The notes under the pieces are model-generated. The model was not told where the DNA came from. It saw only the letters and a program-made list of their open reading frames with translations, and made no database searches. A program made the translations under genes and the position numbers. Of a stretch of DNA of 64,000 bases, positions 25,569-37,415 are shown one piece after another (position 1 is the first letter of the stretch; every line of letters starts with the position of its first letter). This DNA is from Phaeosaccion multiseriatum (taxonomy: Eukaryota; Ochrophyta, other classes): assembly GCA_965112735.1 (NCBI GenBank), contig OZ218955.1, positions 3,844,001-3,908,000 on the forward strand. Direction: 5' to 3'.

Positions 25569-25915
25569 GGCGAGTGCATGCAAAGCGCTGTGTAGAGTGG
25601 GAGGTGGGAGTCAAACTTGGCATTCAGCCCCTGCCGGTGAATCCCCGGGGGTGTTCCCAAACCAGCGCCGCTCTCATTATCACTATGGCCTGGGCCGAGG
25701 CAATTGGGAAGGCGTACACAGATGATGTGGCCAGTGGGACAAAGACGCGTACACAAGGAAATGGGGGGCATTGAGGCCCCAAAAGTGAATGAAGAAGGGA
25801 GCGTGCTCAGCGAGGCCGCAGCATGTATGTACTACGAAGTACCTCGTTTAATAGGCAAGCCATGTAAACCCCATGTACTACATTGATGCAACGACTAGTC
25901 TGTGCCTTCGAAGCT

Positions 25916-27013
25916 TCAAACAGCAGAATACGCCCCTGAGACGCCCTGTGGAGGTCGAGTCTGAAGGTACGCAAGGTCCATACAGAACAGAAATAGTTTG
26001 ACGAAGAGGAAGAGGAAGATGAGGATGTAGAGGAAGGCGAAGGTGATGAGCAATTGGATGAGGAACAGCACTCTGACGTATGGAGAGAGGCGGGCCCGTG
26101 GCGGGCGCTTCGGTGGCAGCCGAAGGAACTGGCCGCGTCGAGGGTCGGCAGGGGTGGCGGCGGCTTCCGGGAGGTCGTCCGGGCACACAACGAAGGTGCT
26201 CGCTTCGGCCGGGGGGATGGAGTGCTCTTTGGCGTAGGCCTTGAGATCATCCTGTTGGGCAGGGCGGCAGTGTGCGAACAGGGTCAGGCTGGTCTATGGA
26301 GCCGCTTCAGGGGCCTTTACTGCTCGAACTACAGTATACGCATATCGTTAGTCGGTCGAGGCGCAGAGGTTTCTCGCGTCCAAGAGGCGCAGCCAAAGCA
26401 CGGGCCACGAAAGCCGCATCGCGAGGGAGGGGAAGGCACTTACTTGCGAGACGAAGCAGCCCCTGCACTGTTGGTCTACTCCCGTGTAGTCGCCGGCCAC
26501 TCTGCCCCCGGTCCCGACAAAAGGGCAGCAGCCGGGGACGTCGCAGATCACCGCCTTGCCCAAGCCCAGGATGGTATCGCTCGCCGCAGTCGCCAGGCGG
26601 CCGATGTAGCCCTGCTTCAGGTCGCTGACTGTTGCCAAAAAGGCTGATTGTGAGACAGAAGGGCGAGAATGACAAGTGGGAACGGGCAGATGCATGGCGA
26701 GGGGTGAGGTGTTGGCAGCTCGAACAAGAAGCTGCTTTCATCCAATTTGGGAAAATCTCAGCTGCAGTGACCAGAGCTAGCGCAGGCGAGCGCCATCCCA
26801 AGCTGCCGCAGTTCCGCAGAGCCTTTCAAACAAAGGAAACACGCGACTACTGTGAGCGCAGCAAGAGTGGGATACTACGGTGAGCTAGAAGGTCCTCCTT
26901 TGGTTCAGCTCGACTGTCTCTCTCTCTTCTATGGCAGAAATGCTCTGCAGGCGCCTCCACTTACCTGCCACTGCGGTCGTGACAATAACCAGGGTACGCA
27001 CGGAACGCGTCAT
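25916..27013 (-). CDS. Cysteine-rich membrane protein, one-repeat paralogue
   Basis: Three exons on the minus strand: 27013-26965, 26628-26444 and about 26259-25916. The start ATG opens a leader (MTRSVRTLVIVTTAVA), probably a signal peptide. Exon 2 encodes the same Cys-rich unit as in the neighbouring paralogue (VICDVPGCCPFVGTGG; GVDQQCRGCFVSQ). Exon 3 starts with DDLKAYAKEHS, parallel to EGLEAYVEAFS in the paralogue. It then has a very hydrophobic stretch (RVLFLIQLLITFAFLYILIF and beyond) that looks like a membrane anchor, and a short tail. So one paralogue is apparently soluble with two Cys units, and the other membrane-tied with one. Function unknown; the family is not recognised. Confidence 0.68.
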
Positions 27014-28535
27014 GTTCTCTCTCTGTGTCCCGCTCCTATCCCTCTCTGCCTCCCCCCTCGCTCCCCTGCAGCCCATGCCAACGAATCCCCGGGGGCGCTG
27101 ATCCCCCCCCTCCATAAAGCACCTGAATCTAGTCATTGACAAGTCCTGCTCTCTGTCTTTGTCAAACGCGACGTCTGAAGAGGCTCCTCGCCTTCCCCGC
27201 TTCGCCGCTCGGTGCCTTGAGCAGGAGATGCGCTGACTCTCCTTCTCTCTCGAAAGTGCTTGCGTGCACGTGGAGAAGGAGTGAATGGAGTCTGACTTGT
27301 CTCCCCCAGGGCGCTCTCGCAGGCACAGCAGCCGTCTGCCATTGCTCTTCTATGAGAGGCAGTGGCGGTGTCGCCGCTTCTCACCCTCTCTTTGCTGAGA
27401 AAGAGAGCTTTCTCACTCCCTTCTCAATGTATGACCACCCCCCCCCCCCACGTGCTCTTCTAAGCGCGCCACCAGCTAAAGAGGACGGCCACGAGAAGGC
27501 TCGGAAAGAAGAAGCTGCTGTCCCAAGGCACTCAACCCAACGTCGAGCTAGCTCTGAAGATGATTATCGACTTGCTTAATGCCGTGAGCGCGAGCGACCG
27601 GGAGGCGCTCGTCATCAACCGCACCACACCGGAGAGAAGCAGTCCCAAAGGCAGCAGGGCAGGGGGTGAAGAAGGAAGGAAGAGAAGAGGAGGAGGAGAA
27701 TGAGGAGTATGCGCGACCCATGGGGCTCAAGTCGTCCCCCAGCCCTGCCGAAGTGAAGGGAGGAGGAGTCTGCACTGCCCACGGAGCTGAGAAGAAGCGC
27801 TGCCGAGTTGAAGGGTGAGATAAGCTCGCACGGTGAGGGAAGTCCGACGACATGTGCAAGAGGCGTATGCGTATCAGCAGTGAGGCACCGCCCAGAGAGG
27901 CACCGCCCAGGAAGGCCTTCGCTGCGGTGGCCGAGAGGAGGAGAAGGCGCACATGGGCAGCCCCAAGAAGCGAGGAGGAGCGAGCAAGCAGCAGCGGTCG
28001 AGGAGGAGCGAGCAAGAGGAAGGCCCTCCGTGTGGGGGATGAGGTCCAGCTGCTGCCGAAGCGATTCCGCAGGGATCGTTCGTAGGTGGGAAAGAGAAAG
28101 GTCCCCAGCACACCAACTGGGATCAAGGAGCCGAGCAAGCGCACAGGGTAGGAGAACAGCGGTTGATTGTGGGAAGGTCGGTTTGTGTCAGCAAGAGCAG
28201 CAGCAGAATCCACAGAGGGGACAGAGGGGACAGAGTGCAGTGAAAAGCACTGAGGGGGGGAAGAGACAGACGCAAGGGATTGGAAGAGAGAGAGGGACGA
28301 GAGGGAGGAAAGGAGTGGGAGAGGGCTCTATCTCGCTTGAGGACAAGAAATTCTCGCTGTGACATGGATCAAGAGTGATGGCTTTCAGTAAGATGGAGAG
28401 CTTCTCTCTCGTCCTGACCGACCGGCCGATCAGCCGATCAGTCCATCCATACTGATGAAGCGTTGCTGCGAAGGAGTGCCTACTGCAGCAGAGGGGTGGC
28501 GAGGCGGACATCAGCAGCCAAGAAGCTTTGTGTTT
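27014..28535. other. Intergenic; possible unresolved small gene
   Basis: No gene can be defined. Plus-strand stretches around 27500-27700 (TQPNVELALKMIIDLLNAVS) and 28020-28085 (KRKALRVGDEVQLLPKRF) look somewhat protein-like but lack a start and consistent splicing. The long minus-strand frame at 27548-28213 is low-complexity and is probably a shadow. Confidence 0.35.
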
Positions 28536-31500
28536 TTATTTCTTCTTCTTCCGCTTCTTCTTGCGCCCAGCAGGACTGCTTGCGGGTGCCTCCTTGCTCT
28601 TCGCTATCCTCCTCTCCCCTTCTGCTCCTACCCCCGCCCCTGGTCCAGCCTCGGCTTCATCAGCCGCCTCCGCCATCTCCACATCCCCGTCCTCGGTTGG
28701 TGCTACAGCAGCCGCCAAGTCGAAGCAGGGCAGCACGGGGTCTCTAAGCTCCATGGTGACAGCTCGGTGCTGCTGGTCCTCCGCCGCCTCCCCGGGCCCA
28801 TACGCCTGCACAGAGAGGTGCACGCGTACCTTATCAAACACCTGCAGCTTCACTCTCGCGGCCTTGTTCACGCCCCCGGCTTCCACAATCATGCTATGCG
28901 TTTGCGCTTCATGGCGCACCAGTCCCCTCGCCGCCAGCTCCTTGAGCCCCACACTCCCCTCAATCCCAAAGCGAGGCACCAACACCCCGATGCGGTCCTC
29001 CTGCACACTCAGCACATACGCGTCTTCCTCGGTAGGGTTCTCCTTGAAGTACAGCACGGTGTGCAGCCCCACAGAAGCCCTGCCCGCCAGCTGGGCCGAG
29101 CGGTGTCTCCTGTTCATGTTGTCCGCGAGGTCGTGCAGTGTGGCCTTGTCGGACAGCTCCACGGGCAGAGGGCACACGCCGATGCTCGCGCCCAGCAGGC
29201 GGTGGACCATAACGTCCGCGTACCTGCAAGAGAAGAGGTTTGGGGGGGGGGGGGGTGAGGGGGGGTGGGGAGGGAGGGAGAGGGGAGTGGGCAGCAGAGA
29301 CGGGTGAAGACGGGACGGTAAATGAACCGACGCCGTCTCCTATGCACACGGCAAGAGCAGCAGCAGGACCTCTTTACAAACAAACCACAGCAATGCGCCT
29401 CTCCATCGCTCGCTACTCCCTCCCTCACCGTCGGATGGGGCTGGTGAAGTGTGTGTAGATGGGCGTGGCGAGGCCGTAGTGGTGCCACTCCGGCTGCGGC
29501 TTGTCCCCCGAGCAAAAGTACTGCGCAGGGCTCATACAGCGCGTGCAGAGGATGCGCAGAAGCTTGTTGAAGTACGCGTCTCCCTTGCGCTGCGCGGCGT
29601 CCAGCGACTCTGCGAGCTGCTTGGACGTCTCCACTTGGAGCTCCACGCCCACGGCCGCGGCGGCGCTCAGCAGGTCCTCGAACTGACTCCTCGAAGGGGC
29701 GGGATGCCGGCGCAGGATGGAGAGAGTGGGGAAGTGGCGCAGGATCTTCTTGCCAACTGTGATGTTGGCCAGGAGCATGAACTCCTCCACCAGGGCATTG
29801 GTCTCCTTGAGGGCGTACATCTGCACGTCCGTGGGGTTCTGCGACTCGCTGTCCAGCACGAAGCGTACCTCCGGAGAGGCCAGCGTCAGCGCACCCGCAT
29901 CCATGCGGCGCTTACGGAACACCTTGGCTATCCGGTTGAGGATACGCACCGCGTTGGCCTTGACGCAGGTGGCCTTGGGGTCATCGAGCAACATCTGCGC
30001 CTCCCCGTAGGTCATGGCGGCAATGCTGTGGATGATGCTCTTGCAGAAGCGCACCCCGACAATCTCCCCCGCCTGCGTCATCTCCCATAGCACGCTAAAG
30101 GCGAAGCGGTCCACCCCTCCCCGCAGCGAGCACAGCGTCTCTGTCAGCAGGCCGGGCAGCATGTCCAGTCTTCGCTCTACGAGATAGGTGGAAGTGGAAC
30201 GGCTGGCGGCCTCCAAGTCCATGGCGCTGCCGGCCTCCAGAAAGTGGGTCACGTCGGCAATGTGCACCCCAACCTCCAAATTGCCGTTCTCCAGGGGGCG
30301 TGCGTGCAGGGCGTCGTCAATGTCTTTGCACCCCGGGGGGTCGATGCTCAGCACGGGCAGGTGCCGCAAGTCCTCCCTCCCCCTCGAGTTGTCATCTGTG
30401 ATCTGCCAGTCCGACGGCGGTAGACACCGCAGCACCGCCCCCGAAAAGGCCTCGTACGGCACATCGTGTTCGAGCAAGATCACCTCCGTCTCAATGCTCT
30501 TGTCCCCCGTGTTGCCCAGCGTCTGCAGGTAGTGGCCCAGCGGCCATCTGCACCAAGCCGGCCACGAGTCGATGGCCACGAGCAGCCGCTTGCCGCTCAG
30601 AGCGGCGCGTTGTCGAGTTTGGATGCGCACCTTGGGGATCTTCTTGTCGACGGGCACAAAGAGGCAGGAGGTCACCCCCCGCCCTGAGGCCGTCTCTCGG
30701 TCTCCGGCGCTCTCCAGGGAGCCGCAGTAGTGCCGCCAGTTGCGCCGGATGATGCCCACCACCTGTTGGTGGTACAGCAGCAGATGCAGCAGACGCAGCA
30801 GCAGTAGATGTAACAGTTGGTGATACACTGGGAACGACAACAACAGCAGCAACACACATGCACGCAAGAAAACCGCCCCTTGCATACGCGGAGAGGGATG
30901 TGCAGTACAGCACGAAGAGCACTTTTTTGTGCTTAGCTTTCTCCGTCCCTCTCCCGCCCTGCTGCCCCCCCCCCATCCACTGCCATCCTCTGCCATCCTC
31001 TGCCATCCTCTCCCCTCCTCTTCCCACACACCTTGGCTGCGGGCTTGACGTTCCCCAGCATGGCCGCCCCTTCCGCGTCCTCCACCGCTGGCGCCGCAGT
31101 CAGCTCCGGCACCAGCGGCTGCTCCTCTTGCTCTTCTTGCTCCCCGTGCTTCCGTTGCTCGCCCTCCGCCCCCTCCCCCTTCTCGCCCTGCCCGCCTCCG
31201 CCCCCGCCTCCAGCCCCCGCTGCTGTATCACCAACCGCCACGCCTCTCCACTGTGCTCTTGGCAGCAGCTCCACCGCCACCACATCCCCGTCCACGGCCC
31301 TATTCACGTGCTCCTGGCCTCTAATGTACACCTGCGTTGTGTGAAGCACATGCATGGCAGGCGCGTAGCAGGCAGACAGAGAGGCAGGCAGGTAGGCAGG
31401 TAGGTAGGCAGGCAAGCAGCAGGTAGGCAGGCAGGCAGGCAGGCGGGCGGGCAGCAGAGACAGCGCGAGGGAGGTCAGTCCAGCACGACAGGGCGGCCTT

Positions 31501-32287
31501 TCTTCCCGTCGCTTAGGACGGACCCTCCTCCCTCCTTCTCCCTCCCCCCATCCACTGCCATCCCCCCCCCCCCACACACACCCCACCCACCGCTATCCTC
31601 TCGTCCGCCTGCTCCATCCCCTGCACTACAACGTAGCAGGAGGAGGAGCCCCTCTCCGCCCTCAGCGTGCCCTGAAAGAGCCTGCCGCTCTTGACTCCGC
31701 GCGTCAGCTCCGACATGTGCAAGTGCTCTGGGAAGAGGAGCTTCCTCTGCCTCGAGCCTCTGCTGCTTGCCGAGCCAGGGCCCCCCTTATCTACGCTGCT
31801 CTTTTCCTTCTCCGCTTCCTCTGCTCCTCTACTCTGTTCGCCGCTGCTGCTGCTGCCTTCACCATTCGCCTCCCCCACTGCCGCCGCTGCAGTCCCAGAC
31901 GCCCCACGTGCCTTCCCCCCTGTCCCGATTCCGAAACCCTCCCCCTCTTCCTCTATTTGGTCGACCCCGTCCTGACGGGGCGCACAGAGAGAGGCGAATG
32001 GGCATTTGCGTGAGTGCGTGAGTGCGTGAGTGCGTGAGTGCGTGAGTGCGTGAGTCCGTGAGTGTGCGGGTGCGTCAGTGCATGAGGAGAGGCATAGGAA
32101 CGTCATTTGACGTGCAGAGACGGCCCCTCCAGAGGCGAGAGCGATGGAAGGAGGGGCAGAGGGAGAAAGCAACACACCCAATACCCAATACCCAATACAT
32201 GCCCCATTCTCTCCCCTGCTCTTACACCCTCCTTCCGCCACTCACTCGCTTTCCGCACATATACACACACCGCACACACACACACAC

Positions 32288-32330
<43 letters not shown>

Positions 32331-32573
32331 CGTCCTGCGCGAGCAGCTCAGCGAGAGCGGGGTACTTGCCAGCCACCGCCGCGCTGTGTATGTAGCGGTG
32401 GATGGACTCGGCCTGTAGCCCCGCCTGCAGGGCCGCAGAGCGGTTCAGGCGGTCGTTGGTCAGCAGCCGCACCGACACAGGGGTCGAAGCCAGCTGCCCC
32501 TCGAACCTACAGCAGTTGGTGATATAGCAGTAGTTGGGGTGGTTAGATACGGAAGATCGCATGCCAAGCATGC

Positions 32574-32606
<33 letters not shown>

Positions 32607-34262
32607 TAGATAGATCTACAGACAAATGGGCAGATAGCATAGAAGACAGAGAGACAAATAAATAGACAGCGCATGCCCTCCTTCAGCCCCCCCTGCCCCA
32701 TCCTTCGCAATTGACACACTCACCACTTGGCTGCGATGCGAATCTTGCGATCGTTAAAGTCGTTGGGCGTCTCCCCGGCCCTCTGCTTGGCGAAGGTCTC
32801 GCAGTGGTGATCGTTGGCGAAGAAGATGCATACGCGCGCCTCGTCGGTGAGCAGCGTGCGCAGCCGCCGGTACAGGCTCAAGTTAATGTGCCGCACCTTG
32901 TCCGAGGGAAGGAAGGAAGCCACCAGGGAGAGGGAGAGGGAGAGGGAGAGGGAGGGGGGCGGGCTTGGTTACACTCTCGAAGGGGGCATATGTGTGTAAG
33001 CTGAGCACAGGTGTGTGACCATGTCTACAAGCAGTTGCCTGTACAAGTAGGGTACAGCCGAACAGAACAACTCCACCACACCTCCTCGTTGTGCCCCGCC
33101 CCACAAGAGAGCACCACTGGACTCGCACTTGCACAACACACCACACAACAGCACACCACACAACAGCACACCACACCACACCACAGCACACCACACAACA
33201 GCACATCACACCACACCACAGCACAGCACAGCACACCACACCACAGCACAGCACTTCAATGCAATGCACGACAGCAGAGCCGCAGCATCCAGTGACATAC
33301 GCGGGGCCAACCCGCGATCGACTGCAGTCAAGTCCATGGGTGGAAGTCCATGCATCGCAGGTAGTGGATGGTAATGGATGGCAGTCATCACCTCGTCTAG
33401 GACGGTCTGGAGGATGATGAGGCCAGTGAGGGCGGGGCTGGGCGTCTCCAGCAGGTCCATCTGATTCAGCACCACGTTGGTGTCCAGCACAAGCAAGTGC
33501 CGATATTCCGACTCCTCCCCCAGCTGCTGCAGGTCAGCCTAAGGAGGGGTGAGGGGGTTAGAGTTTGTGTGTGTGTGTGTGTTTGTGTGTGCGTGTGGCA
33601 AAACGAGCGACAGAGGGAATAGAGTGTGAGAGAGTGAAGAGAGAGAGAGAGAGAGTGTGTGACGCAGGGAGCGACAGAGGAGAGAGAGGGAGAAGGATAG
33701 CGAGGGAATGTGTGCAGAGAGGAGGAGGACAGAGAGTATGTGCGTGTCTGCGTGACGAAGAGAGCAAGAAATGAGACGAGAGAAGCGCAGGGAGAGATGG
33801 GTGTGCCTCTGCTTTTCGCCTTCACCTGGAGAAGCTGCTTCCCTGCCAGTGCTCCACAGCCAATATCATCACGGAGGTAGTGATCCTCGACGATATGTAA
33901 GATCTGTGCACGAGAGGGAAAGCAGCAGCAGCACGGGGGGGAGGAGGAGGACGAGAAAAGGGAGGAAGGGAGAGAGGAGACGAGGGGAACGATCATCATG
34001 GTCAGGCTCGGCAACAATCCAGAGTGCTCATTTCGATGAGAAGCCGCAGTTTCGAGCATAGGCCCGTACAGCTCCCATATACTGGCGACAGCCGAGAAGT
34101 ATGGTCATCATCACAAGGCTCAGCGAGCCCACACACCCACCCCCTCCCCTTCTCTACCTTCGCCCCATCCCTTGTCCTCCTTGTGCCGAATCTCGCGTCA
34201 GCACCGCTACCACTTGCCTTTCCCCGCCTAGTCCTCTTAAAGAAGGTCTTATCGACCTGCAT
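28536..34262 (-). CDS. DIS3: DIS3/RRP44 exosome ribonuclease (PIN-CSD-RNB-S1)
   Basis: Nine exons on the minus strand: 34262-34218, 33903-33826, 33538-33392, 32896-32724, 32506-32329, 31971-31591, 31331-31032, 30762-29429 and 29223-28536. All are in phase, giving about 1,107 aa. The N-terminus MQVDKTFFKRTRRGK joins ILHIVEDHYLRDDIGCG, the conserved DIS3 start. The PIN nuclease domain has LVLDTNVVLNQ and NDFNDRKIRIAAKW. Two cold-shock-type domains include LFPEHLHMSELTRGVKSGR and VVGIIRRNWRHYCG. The RNB exonuclease core has SIDPPGCKDIDDALHAR, with all the metal-binding Asp residues, and HHYGLATPIYTHFTSPIRR. An S1-type domain and a Lys-rich tail (RKKKRKKKK) close it. DIS3 is the catalytic subunit of the RNA exosome, a 3'-5' exonuclease with an endonuclease PIN site. 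Intron 1 uses a GC donor (GCAAGT). The linker has an in-frame AVGDTAAG copy of the dispersed word. Confidence 0.95.
32256..32328. repeat. (CA)n microsatellite abutting a DIS3 splice donor
   Basis: The run touches the exon ending at 32329, so on the gene strand the intron starts GTGTGTGTGTGT. The donor site itself is part of the repeat. Confidence 0.9.
33125..33256. repeat. CACCACA/CAACAGCA tandem repeat, DIS3 intron
   Basis: Irregular array of ACACCACAC and ACAACAGC words in the intron between exons 3 and 4. Confidence 0.85.
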
Positions 34263-34607
34263 CGTGCTGCAGCTGTGTCCCGCCTTCCAGGGATCCTGCC
34301 TACGCCTGGGCCATTGACATGGTGGATTGGAATACAAGGGGGGATCATTTCTTCTTTAGCTTTTAATTTCAAGTCTGCTCTAATGGGGGTGCTGCCGCTC
34401 AAGAAGAGGAGGGAGAGAATATCCAAAGCCATTGAAGACCTTGTTTAAGCTGTGTAGTGCTTTTTGACCCAGAGGAGTTGGGTTGGAGAGCAGGTGCAGC
34501 TCACCGACCGTGATTCGGAGAGGGGGAGAAGTGTTGAGGCACAGGCAATAGGAGCAGCAGCAGCAACAGCAGCAGCAGCTGCAGCAGCAGAGGAGGGAAG
34601 ATCGAGC
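34263..34607. promoter_or_regulatory. Divergent promoter, DIS3 / zinc-finger gene
   Basis: 345 bp between the start codons of DIS3 (minus) and the zinc-finger gene (plus). A GCA/CAGCAG tract lies at 34550-34600. A short plus-strand frame (34386-34448) could be an upstream ORF of the zinc-finger transcript. Confidence 0.45.
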
Positions 34608-37119
34608 ATGTCCGTGGCCAATGTACAGCAGCAAACGGAGCTCAACAGACGCCTCGCCTCCGTCTGCCATCGCGTCCTCGCCACAGATCTCGCCCAGGTG
34701 TGTGCTTGTAAAGGAGGGAGAGGGGAAGCAGTGGGACCATAAGCGTCCAGAGTGGAGGGTCAGCTGACACACTATGACGCTGACTCGCCCTGGCCCTGCT
34801 ACTCTTCTACCCCCCCTCCCCTTTTCTCTCTTTCCTCCAGGGCTTGGGGCAGCTTGGGGCCCACCCTTCGCTGCTCAAGCAGCCGGCCATCGCGAGTATC
34901 TTTTCCAAGGTGGCTGCCATGGAGTACTCCAACACCATCGACTTTCAGACCGACTTCTCGCTCTTCTTCGCCGCAAGGTAAAAACCAGAGGAGAGGAGAG
35001 GAGAGGAGAGGGCGATGTAGGGAGGAAAAGAGGGAAGTGGAGGGTCGACCACGGTGTAAGCGCAGCACCACACCACGACAGGACACCCGTCGACGGCATA
35101 AGAGGAGCAGCTTCTCCCGGCCCACGCAGTCTCTCACACTTCTCTCCCTCTTCGTCCCTCTCGCCCTCCTCCTCCCTGTCCGTCTCTCCATTCCCCCCTC
35201 TCCCTCTCCCCCTTTTGTGTCTTCCCCCTCCCTTTGCCTCACCTCACCCCCCCCCCTCAGCGCGCGCGAGGGCGTCCCTGTGACAGCGGTGCGTGCAGTG
35301 TTCCAGGCGGAGTGCACCCGGCTCCTGGGGGGGAGGGGCAAGAGGCCCAAGCACAAGCAGCGCCAGGGGGGGCAGGGGGCCGACAACACCAGGTACACGT
35401 ACGATGCTCTGCAGCTACGCCCGCCGGGGAAGCTCCCGAGAGGGGCGGTGAAGGCCACACCCTTCGCAGGAGGGGCGGGACAGGTGGTGCAGCACATGGT
35501 GAGTGGGAGGAGGGGGCGGGGAGCGCGGGGAGGGCGGGGGTGGGCTCCTTCGACTCTGAGTGGTCCCTGCTCGCCACTTTTTCACCGTTGCTGAGTGACG
35601 CCTGCTCACACAGGTGGATGCCTGACCCTGATCCCGGACCTTCCTTGCCTCCTCCCTCCCTCTCTCCCTCCCTCCCTCCCTCCCTCCCTCCCTCCCTCCC
35701 TCCCTCCCTCCCTCCCTCCCTCCCTCCCTCCCTCCCTCCCTCCCTCCCTCCCTCCCTCCCTCCCTCCCTCCTTCCCTCCCTCCCTCCCTCGCCCCTGCCC
35801 ATCCCCTGTCCTCTCCCTATCCCTCTCAAGTGCGAGGTGATGCTGTCTGCCACGCACCCCGCCCCACCCCTCCGCCCCTCCTCCTCCTCCTCCTCCTCCT
35901 CCTCCACGGGGCCTGACACCATTGACCGCGCCTTCCTCAATCTCGGCTACTGCCTCAACGGAGCCTTCGAGGCGGGCCTACGGGGCGGTGCGACGCACGG
36001 GGGGGGCAAGTACCAAGAGGAGCCAAGGTCAGTCAGTCAGTGAGTGATTGATTGAGTGAGTGAGTGAGTGAGTGAGGGAGGGAGTGAGTGGGAGAGGTAC
36101 GTGAGTGAGTGAGGGGTTGAGTGACTGAGTGAGTGCCGCCTCTGTCAACGGAAAGCCCCGCTTCTCATTTCATCCGCTGCTGCGACTGCCACTGCTGCTA
36201 CTGCCACTGGTGCTGCTGGTGTTGCTACTGCTGCTGGTGTTGCTGTTACCGGCGCTTGCGGTGTTGCGTCTGGCCGCTTCCCGTTACTCCATCCGATTGA
36301 TGCACAGACGCCGGTGGCGCTCGGAGCGGGAGACGAAGGAGTACGAGCGGGCTGTGGAGGCCCGGGCATTGCTTGAGGCAGAGGAGCGGGGCGGGCAGGC
36401 AGGGGAGCAAGGGGAGCAAGGGGCAGGCGGAGGCTCCAAGGGCTCGAGTATGTCACTGAAACTGTCCTCCGCGGGGGGCGCTGACTCGGCAAAGGGGGGC
36501 TCCGGGTCGGGGCATGCATCCAGCAAGGACAAGACCAAGGACAAGACCAAGGACAAGAGCAAAGACAAGGGAGGCAGCAGCAGCAGCAGCGGCAAGCAGG
36601 GGGGTGGGGGGGGCAGCAAACGGAGCATCGCCGCGGCGGAGGGGCGTAAGCAGAAGCAGCTGCAGTTGGTGATACAGCAGCAGCAGCGGCAGCAGCAGCA
36701 GGCCGGCAGCAGTCGAGGAGGAGTGGGACCGGGGAACAGAAGCGGGGCCTCCAAGACAGGGTCGGGGTCAAGGTCAGGGTCAGGGTCAAAGAAAGGCACA
36801 AAGAGCAAGAAGAGAAGCTTGGCAGAGACGGGTTGCAAGGGGGGCAGCAGTGCGGTTGGTGATACCGCAGGGGCAGCAGCAGCAGTTGGTGATACAGTAG
36901 CGGCGTCGAAGATACGGATCCGCAAGAGGCACTTGTGTGCGTGTTGGCACCTCCAGGTCAGTGTGTGGCCTTGGCTCCTCCTCTCTTCTCTCGTCTCCTC
37001 CTCCTGTTATTCTCGTTGGCCGCCTTTTTCAACTCAGTCGATATGCCACTCTCTCCTCAATTATTGTGCCAATCTGCCGCCTTCATAGCCGTCACGACCC
37101 TCACCTTTACTCTCACCCC

Positions 37120-37150
<31 letters not shown>

Positions 37151-37272
37151 TCACCCTCTCACCCTCTTACCCTCACCCTCTCACCCTCACCCTCACCCTC
37201 ACTCCGACCTTTGCCCTCACCCTCACCCTCACCCTCACCCTCATCCTCACCCTCACCCTCACCCTTACCCTT

Positions 37273-37334
<62 letters not shown>

Positions 37335-37365
37335 CCACCCTCTCACCCTCTCACCCTCACCCTCT

Positions 37366-37415
<50 letters not shown>

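Noticed and set aside
27548-28213. 221-codon minus-strand frame
   Set aside because: Low-complexity Ser/Leu/Arg composition, no recognisable domain, and more protein-like stretches on the opposite strand. Left unassigned.
34101-34448. 115-codon plus-strand frame upstream of the zinc-finger gene
   Set aside because: It overlaps the conserved DIS3 first exon on the other strand and shows no domain. At most its last 21 codons form an upstream ORF.
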